Origin: Streblospio benedicti
Taxonomy: Eukaryota > Annelida > Polychaeta > Spionida > Spionidae
DNA: 64,000 bases
Direction: 5' to 3'
NCBI GenBank assembly: GCA_019095985.1
Contig: CM032663.1
Coordinates: 14,231,330 to 14,295,329, forward strand
The notes under the pieces are model-generated. The model searched no databases and was not told where the DNA came from. It saw only the letters and a program-made list of their open reading frames with translations. Of the stretch, positions 24,509 to 36,140 are shown in pieces; position 1 is the first letter of the stretch, and every line of letters starts with the position of its first letter. Made by a program: the position numbers and the translations under genes.

Positions 24509-26935
24509 ATGATTCGCCGCACCCTTCCCATGATCCTGGTCCTCATCATGTTCGGCATGCTACTCGCCTGTCGTGGTCTAGGTCTTCAAACGTTCATGAC
24601 ACCTGCTGACACACGGATTATATTCTTCACAGAAATTCTAGTTTCATTGGTTGCAGGTATCATCTTCGTGGTGTTCTATATGAAAGACTATTCCATAACA
24701 GACATTCCGAGCAATAATGATGGACACGAAGCTGAAGAAAACCAGGGTAAAGCCCTCAAAATCTATTTGGAAAACGAGCCAAGTGCGCACACAATAGCAC
24801 ATTTCTTCACCCAGCATGCCAATGTGCTAGCTGTTTACATTTTTGGGGGTGGAACTGTTGCTTTGCATGTTTTCTTTATATATTATGAGAGCCAGTGCAT
24901 TGGGTTCTTTAAGGAAAAGGAGGACAATTCAAGCAAAAGTTATCATCTTCTCGGTGAAAATCCCCCTCCTCATGATGTTTTTGACTACACCGATGAAGTA
25001 TCGAGAATGCTAACTAGCTGTGCGAAGATCCTGATGATAACATTTGAGATCCCGTTTTTGCATTATTTGTCTATGGTAAAATTTACTACGAGGAAGAGTG
25101 CTATAGCAAATATTCTACTACTATTGGTGATGGGCGCAAACGTTTCACTGTGGCTATTTACATTTATTGGAGAAACAAATCTTCTTCAGATATTTGTATA
25201 TGATCACCCCCACACGGCGTATACTGATGACATGAAAACAGCCTGTCTTAACCACAGCAATGTAGCTGAAGTTTACGCTTTTACGACACTCACACCTGTG
25301 TTGTATCCATTTGCAATGGAATTCTGTATAGTATCCATGGAAATACTGTACCACGTCTATTTTATCAAGGAAATTACGGGAGTTCAAATTCCTGTGGAAC
25401 GTGAAACCAATGAAGCTCACAGGGAGACAATAACAGCAATTCAGAGGTTATGCGCAACACAAAATACATGTCTAATCCCACAGTCAATTGACCAAATGCC
25501 TGGTGAATATGATGGACGAGAACCCTGGAATGTTATAGCCGCAGAAGAACTCAATATTCAGGACGAAGAGGAAAGACCACTTGTATATGCGAACAATCCT
25601 ACACCACCGCGCATGCGTCAAATCCAGGGTGCCAACGCAAATCTAGGAGCAGACGACTTACTAGTGGAAATCTACTTTCCAGGAAGAAAACCACAAGTAC
25701 CGAGGAAATCGCTTCTGACCAAGTTGTGGTGTGCTTTGATATCAATCAACTCCCCCGTCACAGCACTTATTGTTGGTGGAATAGAAGCCGTGATGATAAA
25801 ACTGTTTCTCATACACGAAGAAATGTTGCACGAAGACACGGGCTACATTTCTGAACCATATTTTCATTTTCACTGCGGTGTACCTCTCACCATGTTCTGC
25901 ATCATATGCGATGGTATACCACTTATGTGCTGCACAGTAACGTCGTACATTATCCTGAGACAATTCCCCCACAAAAGACCGTGTTACCCACAGCTGAAAA
26001 GTAGCATAGTTTTGGCTCTTGTTGGTATCAGTATTCTCAGTTCGTTCAAAGTGATAGTGTCAATTATCAAACTTGGGAAGAAGGAGGACCAGGAGCCAAG
26101 TGAACAATGGATAACAACGCTAACGCTTCTGGAGGCATTGCTCTACTGGCCAATTTATTTCATCCAGACCATGGTCATCTATTTGGGACAGCAAAAAATT
26201 AGTGATCCCAGTCACCCGATGTATGACATTTTACAGGTACGTTGTTTGTCAATATGTCAGAATAACATATTGCATGCATTTGAAAAAAGATAATTATTTA
26301 TGAGAACATATCATATGTTCTTTTTACTCATGTTTTATTATTAAACATCATTGATTATCAAAGCATACTCTACATGTATCAATATATAAATTGTCCTTGA
26401 TAAAAGTCTTACTAACAGCGACTGTCGACCAAACTGATAATAACACAGAATACAAACTAACTAAACTACACAACAATCACTTTACACGTATTTGCTAAGC
26501 ACATTATCACAAACTAAACCCCCCAATTTAGCATAGCTATCTCTGAAGGCCTAATTAAACATCTAACGTGCATATAATAAGCAAAATGAAAATAAAGTAC
26601 GGGCATTTATCTGACAAACAACAAAGGGTGTCACAGTTTTAATGTTCTCTGCACAATGCTGTTTTCAGGGCGCACTGTCGTACATCGCCATGAACAACTT
26701 CCTGCACTGGGGCATCAGCAGCTTCCTGGAGACAGACTACCTCACCAGCCGCATGGAGCTGCACCGCGACGTGGCTCTGTGGGACACACTCGTCTACCTC
26801 TTCACGCCCACGTCCATCTTCTACTACTTCACGTGCACGTTCTTGCTGCTGGAGGTGAAGTCTCTGCTGAAGGATTCTGGTCGGCCGTCTGAACACTGGA
26901 GCTTCAGGTTAAAGACTGGCAATAGACGGTTTTGA
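24509..26935 (+). CDS. Otopetrin family proton channel
   Basis: Two coding exons: 24509-26236 (donor CAG/GTACGT, phase 0) and 26669-26935 (acceptor TTTTCAG), giving about 664 residues. An acceptor-like TTGCAG at 24491-24496 just before the ATG suggests an upstream 5' UTR exon. Hydrophobic segments alternate with loops across the protein, compatible with the 12 helices of otopetrins. Family-like blocks include AVYIFGGGTVALHVFFIYYE (helix 3 region), ANVSLWLFTFIGET (compare the CVWIRTLVRET type), LYPFAMEFCIVSMEILYHVY (compare LYPF.IEYSLI...LY), and the C-terminal NNFLHWGISSFLE plus FTPTSIFYYFTC. A charged cytoplasmic loop of about 120 residues separates the two halves. Otopetrins are plasma-membrane channels opened by extracellular acid. 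The second exon is much more GC-rich than the first. Subfamily was not assigned. Confidence 0.85.
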
Positions 26936-26972
26936 AGACTCTCTGTTGAACGACTCATTGGAGCTTCAGGTT

Positions 26973-27001
26973 GAAAAAAAACAACAACAACAACAACAAC
27001 T
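26973..27001. repeat. Short A-run and (AAC)n microsatellite
   Basis: An A run followed by about seven AAC/ACA units, in the otopetrin 3' flank. Confidence 0.85.
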
Positions 27002-27197
27002 AACAATTGGCGGTTTTGAGATGAATATTCTATGACAGATAACTTCACCTTCAAATTAATCAGTTTGTTCTTTTATTGACATTATGCACACCACATTTTC
27101 ACGGTACTATAAATATTGATATATTGATACAAGGAAAATTATTCATGATGACTATGATAGCAAAACAATGCCGGTCAAACATGGACTTCCCAGAACT

Positions 27198-29092
27198 CCC
27201 ACTTTAATATTGCTGTATGGTTTATATATAATTAAACGATTTTTAAGGCATAGTGAAGTAGCATAAGTAAAAGTAGTGTACATGTAGCTGTAGCAAGTCG
27301 CTCGTCGCGGAAAATATGAACACTCCATGTCATAATATAATTTTGCCTGTGAAAAGTCGCGCAGTGCATGCCGCTGGTTGCATAAAATGTGACATAATGA
27401 AAGATCAAAAAAAAAACTCGCACGCACACAAACAACAACAAAGACACAAAACAATACCAGCAAAAAAAAACCCTGTCATACATGTACAACTTTATTAGCG
27501 TGGAGGTTATAATTTGCATAACAAGTATCGGATAAATGCAGTTACATGCCAATTCAAGCTTGACTTCAATCAGATTTAAAGATAAATTAACACCCGAGTC
27601 ATTTGTGTATGTGGATTCATCCATTTGAAAATCCCAGTCCATCTTCATATCGTGAAAATCCAATGCACCGTAGACACCAACATCGGAAAACAATGATATG
27701 GAATTGCTCTCCCTTTCCACGGCCTTCAGATGTTAGGGGTGCAGACGAATTTTCTTTGTTACTGCTCTGGCTATCGTCAGATGTTGGTGGTTCGGCCATC
27801 ACAGACACACGTGGTGTTGACGATCCTGTCTGTCCCTGACAGAGTGTTCGATGATTCTGACTGTCCTGACGGAGCCTTAGAGGATTCCAACTGTCCTGAT
27901 TTTGATACTTTCGAATCATTTGAAATGCCAGTTTACAGATCACCAGAATCAGATTTTAACAGACAGGAAGAGCTGCAGTTGACTTCCGTATCATTCGCAG
28001 ATTGTTCTGTTTGCCGCTGGTCACTTGCAGGACTCAAAACCGATGTGCCGAGATCACTGGTGTTGCTGACCTGTAGAGCGTCTTCTGAACCGGAAGTAGA
28101 TGACGAAGACTTATTTGAATCATGTTCAACAGTTCTATTTGCTGAATCCAAACCTCCATTTATATCTACTCCACTGTGAGTGTACAAGCTTGTGCCCTTG
28201 ACTTGGCCACCATTGCATCCCAAGACAATGTCCTTGGCCCCATGCGTGAAATTGGCAGAATCTGCGATATCAAAACCAGCAGGAGGAAATTTTTAGCAAT
28301 ATTAGATTCAGTTTTATAAGTTTCAGGTGTTGGAACCGCTGCCTCTCTCTTGCACCTCGTGGCTGTTTCCAGCGTCGACAGGGTCAATATAGGCATCGCC
28401 CAAGGTGTTCTTTAACAGCATTTCTATTGCCGCTGGGCCAACAACCGTGTTTGCGTCTGTGTCATCCTTGTCAATAGAGGCATTAGAGGATTGTCCTGCA
28501 GCTAGTAATCCTTTTTCGTGTGTGCTAGGCTGAACGACTGCTACATCACTTGCAGTTTGAACGTCTGCTGCCGTTAAACTACAGCCTTCCAAGACAATTT
28601 TGAAGACGTCTGTGAACGTTTAGCGTTCTTAGGATTTTGTAGACCCACTCTTGTTTTCTTCGGGGGGTTTCTTGATGATTCTCGTGAAATAGGCATATCT
28701 GGGATTGATATCACAACTCCATCGGGTTTTAACTCATCACAGATGGTTAAGTGATACAGATTTGTACACGTTTGTATATGTCTTGAAGTGTGTTGTTATT
28801 GGGTGTAGTCATAAGGCCTGTGGCAGAGGGCCGCTGCACTGAATCGTTGGTTTACCCCCCTTTTATTTAACGTTTTAACGTCCCTGTGGAAAAGATAAAA
28901 TGCTTTTCGATGATTTTTTTGTCCTAGTGGTGTAGACGTGCTTTTTTTGATGATTCTGCCGGCTGGTCACGTGGGTTCGGCGGCCCTTTTTTGCAGATGA
29001 GTCCTTGGGTTTTTTACCTGATCGCCGGGAAACCCCACACAGGTAACTGGTTAAAAAAGTACCTAACTGGTGTCACCTCCGGCAAACAAAAA
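27198..29092 (-). pseudogene. Degraded second copy of the forkhead gene's last exon and 3' flank
   Basis: This block is collinear with 29328-31240, starting at CCACTTTAATATTGCTG and ending at CACCTCCGGCAAACAA. The coding equivalent (minus strand) is broken into several frames here, while small stretches such as VNTSDLGTSVLSPASDQRQ-type sequence are intact. Toward its right end the match becomes ragged, with expanded homopolymers. This looks like a low-quality haplotig or read end more than a real paralogue, but a recent pseudogene duplicate cannot be excluded. Confidence 0.75.
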
Positions 29093-29327
29093 AATGTTTT
29101 ATTTTTGGGCCCAAAAAATTGTTTGAAAGAAAAAAAATTTTTTTTTAAAACTTACCAAGGGTTGTTTCCCCAAAAAAAAATTTTTCCCCTAAAATTGTAG
29201 GGAAAAACTATTTGCCTTTTAAATTATTTTTAATTTTTGCTTTGAAGAAAAAAACATTGTAAATGAAAGAAAATATTGCGCCTTCACAAAGGTCTAAATG
29301 TAAAAATGTTATTCATCAAAACCTTGG
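29093..29327. other. Homopolymer-rich junk at the duplication junction
   Basis: Long alternating runs of A, T, C and G with no counterpart elsewhere sit exactly where the first copy ends and the second begins. This is typical of uncorrected read ends and should be treated as unreliable sequence. Confidence 0.65.
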
Positions 29328-29705
29328 CCACTTTAATATTGCTGTATGGTTTATATATAATTAAACGATTTTTAAGGCATAGTGAAGTAGCATAAGTAAA
29401 AGTAGTGTACATGTAGCTGTAGCAAGTCGCTCGTCGCGGAAAATGTGAACACTCACATAGTAATTATTACATGTCATAATATAATTTTACCTGTGAAAAG
29501 TCGCGCGGTGCATGCCGCTGGTTGCATAAAATGTGGACATAATGAAAGGTCGAAAAAAAACCTCGCACACACACAAATAACAACAAAGACACAAACAATA
29601 CCAGCAAAAAACCTGACATACATGTACAACTTTATTAGCGTGGAGGTTATAATTTGCATAACAAGTATCGGATAAATGCAGTTACATGCCAATTCAAGCT
29701 TGACT

Positions 29706-32700
29706 TCAATCCAGATTTAAAGATAAATTAACACCCGAGTCATTTGTGCACGTGGATTCATCCATTGGAAAATCCCAGTCCATCTTTATATCGTGAAAAT
29801 CTAATGCACCGTAGACACCAACATCGGAAAACAATGATACGGAATTGCTATCCTTTCCACGGCCTTCAGATGTCAATGGTGCAGACGAATTTTCTTTGTT
29901 ACTGCTCTGGCTATCGTCAGATGTTGATGGTTCGGCCATAACAGATACACGTGGCGTTGACGATCCTGACTGTCCTGACAGAGTGTTCGATGATTCTGAC
30001 TGTCCTGACGGTGCATTAGAGGATTCCAACTGCCCTGATTTTGATACTTTCGAATCATTGGAAATGCCAGTTTGCAGATCACCAGAATCAGATTTTAACA
30101 GACAGGAAGAGCTGCAGTTGACGTCCGTATCATTCGCAGATTGTTCTGTTTGCCGCTGGTCACTTGCAGGACTCAAAACCGATGTGCCGAGATCACTGGT
30201 GTTGCTGACCCGTAGAGCGTCTTCTGAACCGGAAGTAGATGACGAAGATTTATTTGAATCCTGTTCAACAGTTCTATTTGCTGAATCCAAACCTCCATTT
30301 ATATCTACTCCACTGTGAGTGTACAAGCTTGTGCCTTTGACTTGGCCACCATTGCATCCCAAGACAATGTCCTTGGCACCATGCGTGAAATTGGCAGAAT
30401 CTGCGATATCAAAATCAGCAGCAGGAGAATTTTTAGCAATATTAGATCCAGTTTTAAAGTTTCAGGTGTTGGAACCGCTGCCTCTCTTGCACATCGTGGC
30501 TGTTTTCCAGCGTCGACAGGGTCAATATAGGCATCGCCCAAGGTGTTCTTTAACAGCATTTCTATTGCTGCTGGGCCAACAACCGTGTTTGCGTCTGTGT
30601 CATCCTTGTCAATGGAGGCATTAGATGATTGTCCTGCTGCTAGTAATCCTTCTTCGTGTGTGCTAGGCTGAACGACTGCTACATCACTTGCAGTTTGAAC
30701 GTCTGCTGCCGTTGAACTACGGCCTTCCAAGACAATTTTTGAAGACGTCTGTGAACGCTTAGCGTTCTTAGAGTTTTTGTGGCCACTCTTGTTTTTCTTC
30801 GGGGGTTTCCTTGATGATTCTCGTGAAATAGGCATATCTGGGATTGATATCACAACCCCATCGGGTTTTAACTCATCTGGAATGTGGCTAAGTGATGCAA
30901 TTTGTACACGTTTGTATATGTCTTGAAGTGTGTTGTAATTGGGTGTAGTCATAAGGCCTGTGGCAGAGGGCTGCTGCACTGAATCGTTGGTATATACCCG
31001 TTCATTTAACGTTTCTGACTGTCCAGACTGTGAATAAGATACACATGCTTTCGATGATTTTGACTGTCCTAGTGGTGATGTAGAGGCATGTGCTTTTGAT
31101 GATTCTGCTGGCTGGTCACGTGATAAATCGAGCTGTACTCTGATTGCAGATGAGTCCTCGGCTTTTTTACCTGATCGTTCGGAACCCGACACAGGTAACT
31201 GTGAAGAAGAAGTACTCATAACTGGTGTCACCTCCGGCAAACAAGCAAGGAGATGTACATAAGACGTGTTCTGGAACTTCGGGGATAAAGCGCGGTCAGC
31301 GCAGCCTGATGCAATCTGCTGACCTCCATATCCACGTGGAGAAGTTTGTATAGAAGGAGTAGTGGTTTTGAGATGCTTGTCTGCTGCTTTTTCAGGATCT
31401 TTATCGCTGTTTGCAGACACGGTGCAGGGTGAAGGTGGGAGAGCACGTTGGTGGTGTTGATCGTGATTGTCGGTAGCTTTGGCGTCGTTGGCTGTTGAAC
31501 TAGAGGCATGAGCGCATGCTGGCATGACTGTCCTGGCTGTAGGCCTGACTGCCCTGACTAGTGCCCTCCGTATGCATGGAACCTGCAAAAAAAGTTGCGA
31601 CCATTCAGATTAACGAATAGCTCACCGGGAAGTTGAGAACGGATCGTATGGTGCAATGTGACTGAATAATCACATTAACATAACCTCAAAATGGTTCACT
31701 CACTGGATTATGGTGATGCCTGCATTTTATCTAAATTATTTAAATACAGTTTTAAGGGTACCTTTGTGTACAGTGAATTTATGTATGATCAAGTTCAAAA
31801 TGATATTGTAAATGATGAAAAAACATAATGTTCATTATTTACCTCCTTGAGCTGTTAGTTTCTTCACTTTTCTCTTCTCCGCTCTCCTGCGTGTTTCCTC
31901 CTTGGACTTGGTGTACCTGGATATACATTAACAACAGGTTATTAGTTTCAAACACAAAAATATTGCTTTTCAGTACTTCATTAAGAGTGCAGCTATGTCC
32001 CCAAGGTTCTAATTTTATTCCTCATCCTCCAAAGTGAATTCCAAGTTTCTTCTCTATCAGAATATACAAAAGTTACAGAACCAAACAAAAATATAAAATA
32101 TAATTGAAAGTATTTCTGTGCCGCAAGTGTTCAAAGTATAATTGTGCATTTTTTATAGTCACTGCATGTGTGGATTTCCCCCCATATTCCATACATATCT
32201 AAAGCCAATGGCACAACTGGCAGTACTGATTCTCCGATGCCTCTCTACTGCCAAAAACTCATGGAGACCGTGTGAACCAGTGCGATTCTGTTGCGGCGAA
32301 TGAACTTTATTTTTAGTAGCCCTACGCCGTAACCTTCCGGTTGTGCACTTGGCTTTATGTAAAACTAGACCATGTTTTCCCCCCGCTCACCTGACGGAGC
32401 CCTCCTTGTATCTGTACCCCCGTCTCAGCTGCGAGCCCGTGTCGAACATGTCGGCATAGGCGGGGTCGAACGCCCACGGGCAGCCCGTGTCTCCGCGGCG
32501 CCGGCGCGTCTTGTAGAAGCAGTCGTTGACCGTGAGGGCGTGCCGCAGGGTGCCGCGCCACTGGATGGTCGCCGTGCGGTAGTACGGGAAGCGGTCTGTG
32601 GGCAGCAGAGGATGAGTTACAGTTGTTTTTGATAAATGATTTCTATATGCTCAGTGCAATAATGAATGGGACGAGAGACACATTGGTTTGTGCATATCAT

Positions 32701-35012
32701 AATGCTAAAAAAAGACTAATGTACTACAGTGAAGCAATGTTTCATACTGTATGTTTCATGTCATTCTAAATATTTTATATATTTTAGCATACTGGTGCTA
32801 CTTTGCATGTAAATATGTATTTTGTGATTTCATGTATATTTTTCCCATTTAATATCTCATAAATCAAATGTTTGTAATGTAAACTTTTCTATATCTTGAG
32901 GCTATCAATAAATACAATACAATAGAGTAGAACCTGATAGGTGGCAGTAGTAGGGATAAATCTCCTCACTACTGAGGTGTCCCTGTTTGTGTAACCTTTT
33001 ATAAACGCCATACAGCAAATGGCAGGATGGAATGGTGTCCCGTAATGAGAGATATGGTCCTAATAGTGGTGAGATGTCCCCATGGGGGATCCAGTAATTG
33101 TAATAAAAGATAAAACGTAGGAACAATCACGTCTTTGAAAAGCCTCCGTTAAAGAAACTTAGAGTATACAGTAGAACCTCCAATTAAGACCACCTCTCTA
33201 TAGAGACCACCTCTATAATAAAACCACTTTTCACAGTCACAACCTTTCATAAAGCTACCAAAATGAACCTCTGTATATAGACCACTTCTCTATTGAGACC
33301 ACCAAACATTGGTCCCAAAGGTGATCCCAATAGAGCGGTTCTACTGTAGTACGAGACTTACCCTCGATGTAGCGGCAGATCTCCTTCAGCGTGGCCTGCT
33401 GTCCCGGGGCCGCCGTGATGGCCATGCAGATGAGGGCGGCGTAGCTGTACGCCGGCCGGCTCCCCGGCACGGCCTCGGCTGGGTGGGGCAGCATGGCTGA
33501 GGCGGGCGGAGGCGGGGATCCCGCCGGGGCTGGCACCGTGGGTCCCGCCGCGGGCACGGCGGCACTTTGGGACTCGGTGGTGTGCATGCCTTGTGGGGCT
33601 TGAGTAACCGGTGGGACGGTTTGCTTGGCGCCAGTGTTCTGGGCTTGTGGAGCTTGTGGTGTTGCAGTGGACACGGCGGATGTGGCTGCTGTGTGGTGGT
33701 GGGGTTCTGTGTTTGTGGCTGGACGTGTGGAACCTGGTCACCTGTTTAACATTGAAACAGATGTTACATTTTGTTTGTTTTCAATATGGCAACAGGTGTT
33801 GATTTTGTTTATGTGTCATTTATGATGTTGAATAAAGCTAAAAAGGCCTAAATATTGTTTTTAAAAAAAGAAAGCATTAAAATTTACGTTTGGTTAATAT
33901 TTTACCTTGAGCAGGTTTTTTTGTAACTAGGCTGTCGGGTGCAGGGGGCGTATAGACAGGATTATTTCTTTGCTGAGCGGCGAACAGGCTGGGTCTTTGG
34001 GCGTGACTTTCCTGTAGCATGGTATTCTCGACTTGTGGGTGGATTTGTGGAGCCTGAACACCTGGAGCAGTTGGTGGGTGACAGTAGGAGCTTTCACGAC
34101 CTTGCCGGGAATAAGATTGACAGGATTGCTTTGCTGAGTTGCAGAGAGGTTGGATGCTTGATTTGTTGCAGCAGCAGAGATCGGCATTGTTACATCTCTC
34201 TGGGCCGTTGATGAGGGGCGCTCATCAGCAGATTGTGACGGCCCAAAGTGTGGCTGATTATTTCCAATGTTATTACCAAACGATATTGGCACAGACGGCG
34301 GGGTCTGATTTGCGTTGTTATCATGGAATGGCTTCGACAAGAATGTGTTATTGGCTATGCTAATTAGCCCACCATTTTGATTCTGCTGCTTGGTGTAAGG
34401 CTGATTTTGCTGCTGTTGAGTCGTCGGCAGTAATCCATTTGCTTTTGAAAACGGCTGTACAGGGTTTCCTGCAGAAATCGCCGTGCCCGCTTGATTCATC
34501 TTAACGTGGCTTTTGGGATCAAAGTAAAACTTGCCCTGCTGACTTCTGGGGTCGAAATATGGATTCGCACGGCGCCTAGCAGCGTCAATGTTAAAGGACT
34601 TCTGACTTCTTTGAGCTGAGGTTTGAGTTTGAGTCCCGTAATGTGGATACCCTGCTGGGGGCAACCCTAAACTAGTATTGTTCATATTACCCATGGAAAT
34701 GCTGAACTGCGATTGAGCATAATTGGCTTGGGTGAATCCAGACACACCCGTGCTAATCTGCGGGTTTGCTTGTGAAGAATTGTACTGATGTTGATCACCA
34801 AATGCTTGCTGCTGAACGCCGTAAGACTGCTGAATAGTGTTACCGTAATAGTTGTTACCGTAAGCAGGGTACGAGCTTGGGTGGTACGAGGACGAGCCCT
34901 GGTAGCTCGGGGCCGGGGCCCATGCTGTCGGCGGTCCCGCGGCTTGGTAGGTGCCCGGGCCGGCCGGCGGAGGCCCCTGGAAGCCCCCAGGGTAGACGCC
35001 CGGTGGAAACAT
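29706..35012 (-). CDS. Divergent forkhead (FOX) transcription factor, five exons
   Basis: Minus-strand exons: 35012-33906, 33741-33362, 32595-32391, 31916-31843, 31582-29706. Exon 1 encodes about 310 residues rich in Q, N, P, S and Y. Exons 2 and 3 encode the forkhead domain: RPAYSYAALICMAI, LKEICRYIE/DRFPYYR, recognition-helix region WRGTLRHALTVNDCFYK, then a wing ending DMFDTGSQLRRGYRYK, which resembles class I FOX wings (DMFDNGSFLRRRKRFK). Exon 4 is a basic helix (EETRRRAEKRKVKK). Exon 5 carries S/T/Q-rich SGQSESS-type repeats and an acidic-hydrophobic end. Exon 2 to 3 (phase 1), 3 to 4 (phase 2) and 4 to 5 (phase 1) join in frame. Exon 1, exon 2 and exon 5 each contain places where the sensible reading switches frame, mostly near homopolymers, so base-level errors are suspected. 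Nuclear DNA-binding role inferred; orthology group unassigned. ATG 35010-35012 is the first in frame. Confidence 0.85.
31241..31842 (-). other. Unduplicated start of forkhead exon 5 and short intron 4
   Basis: Coding sequence from 31582 downward lies outside the duplicated block, which shows that the copy at 27.2-29.1 kb lacks the beginning of the exon. The intron 31583-31842 has a TTTTGCAG acceptor and a GTAAAT donor on the minus strand. The frame at the exon start (reading GSMHTEGTSQGSQAYSQD) ends early, so the long frame downstream needs a switch. Confidence 0.55.
33167..33348. mobile_element. MITE with TACAGTAGAACCTC ends, copy 3
   Basis: It starts TACAGTAGAACCTC and ends CGGTTCTACTGTA, about 182 bp, inside the intron between the two forkhead-domain exons and only 14 bases from the exon 2 splice donor (33360-33361). 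Same family as the element at 8404. Confidence 0.8.
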
Positions 35013-35982
35013 GATCGTGCTGAGATATCCGCGAATAAATTAGGGATACACGCCGAGAGAAACTTGCAACGCTATGCAGTTTCAAGTAAACACTTGTTTT
35101 TTCTTCTGTTTTTGCGATTACTTGAATTTCACCGCTGTTTTGAACACAGAGAAAACTGTAAATACGGATTCAAATAAACACTTGGTGTTGTTATTTTTCT
35201 GTTTTGCGATAGTTTGAAATGCACGGAAGTTGTGAACACTGTGATAGCGAAGCAACAACTAATTTGGAAATCTTCCTAGACTTGTATTTATGCAGTGCAC
35301 GTGGCTTCTCAGTTATTAACCATTCACTCGCGTAGTACTCACATATAATTAAACAATAACTTGAAATAACTTAAGTGATTTTCGCTTGAAATGGCTTGCC
35401 TTTGATGTGAGTAGTTTTTCTGACCGCTTATAATTAAGATCACCGCACTCTCATACCCGATAGAAGTGAGTACCTTTTCCCAATTAACGATGGCTTGATT
35501 TAGACCGGGGGTTAACTGCAGTTATAAAATAAAATTTATTAACTGTTGTTGTAAATAGGACTCTTAAGAGTTGATTTTAATAGATTTAAAAAAAATAGGA
35601 CTTGCTTGATATTGAATATCAAATAGCATAGGAAGAAAACAACTAAAAATGAGACCATATTCTACGTATAGAATACATGAAATTACTAATATAGCATCAG
35701 ATATATTTTCTGATTTTAAAATCTTGAGACTATAATGAATGCTTAAATTAATTGATCAAAAGTAAATTGAGATGCTATGTCAATATTTTTTTTTTTATTC
35801 GAACAATATTTAGGCTTTTGCACCTTCCTCAAGTTCATAAAACATGATGATATATAGCTAATTTTAGCATTTCAATTTTCCTTCTAATTATTATCATACT
35901 TTGACTAAATGCGGCACAGGATTTTGTTCTTTTATGTTTAACTGCAGTTAATGTCAAGGCAATATAATTGTGGTGTACATTG

Positions 35983-36140
35983 TACAGTAAACCTCTCTAT
36001 TAAGACCAACCTTTGGACCTGATTTAAGTGGCCCCTATAGAGAGGTGATCTCTTCATGGATGTTCAAGTTGGTCGCTTAGTGAAAATTTGGGACCATGTG
36101 TAATGGTTTTATCACAAAGGCGGTCTCCATAGAGCTAGTG
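35983..36140. mobile_element. MITE relic, TACAGTA family, copy 4
   Basis: It begins TACAGTAAACCTCTCTATTA and contains the same GGCCCCTATAGAGAGG-type interior. The far terminal repeat is eroded. It lies about 1 kb upstream of the forkhead start codon. Confidence 0.6.

Noticed and set aside
27198-29092. A second, independent forkhead-related gene
   Set aside because: The block lacks the forkhead exons, starts and ends with the duplicated segment, and fades into low-quality sequence; an assembly duplicate explains it better.
33358-33741. Alternative minus frame of 127 codons rich in histidine and arginine
   Set aside because: It overlaps forkhead exon 2 in another frame; the frame encoding PAYSYAALICMAI is the real one.
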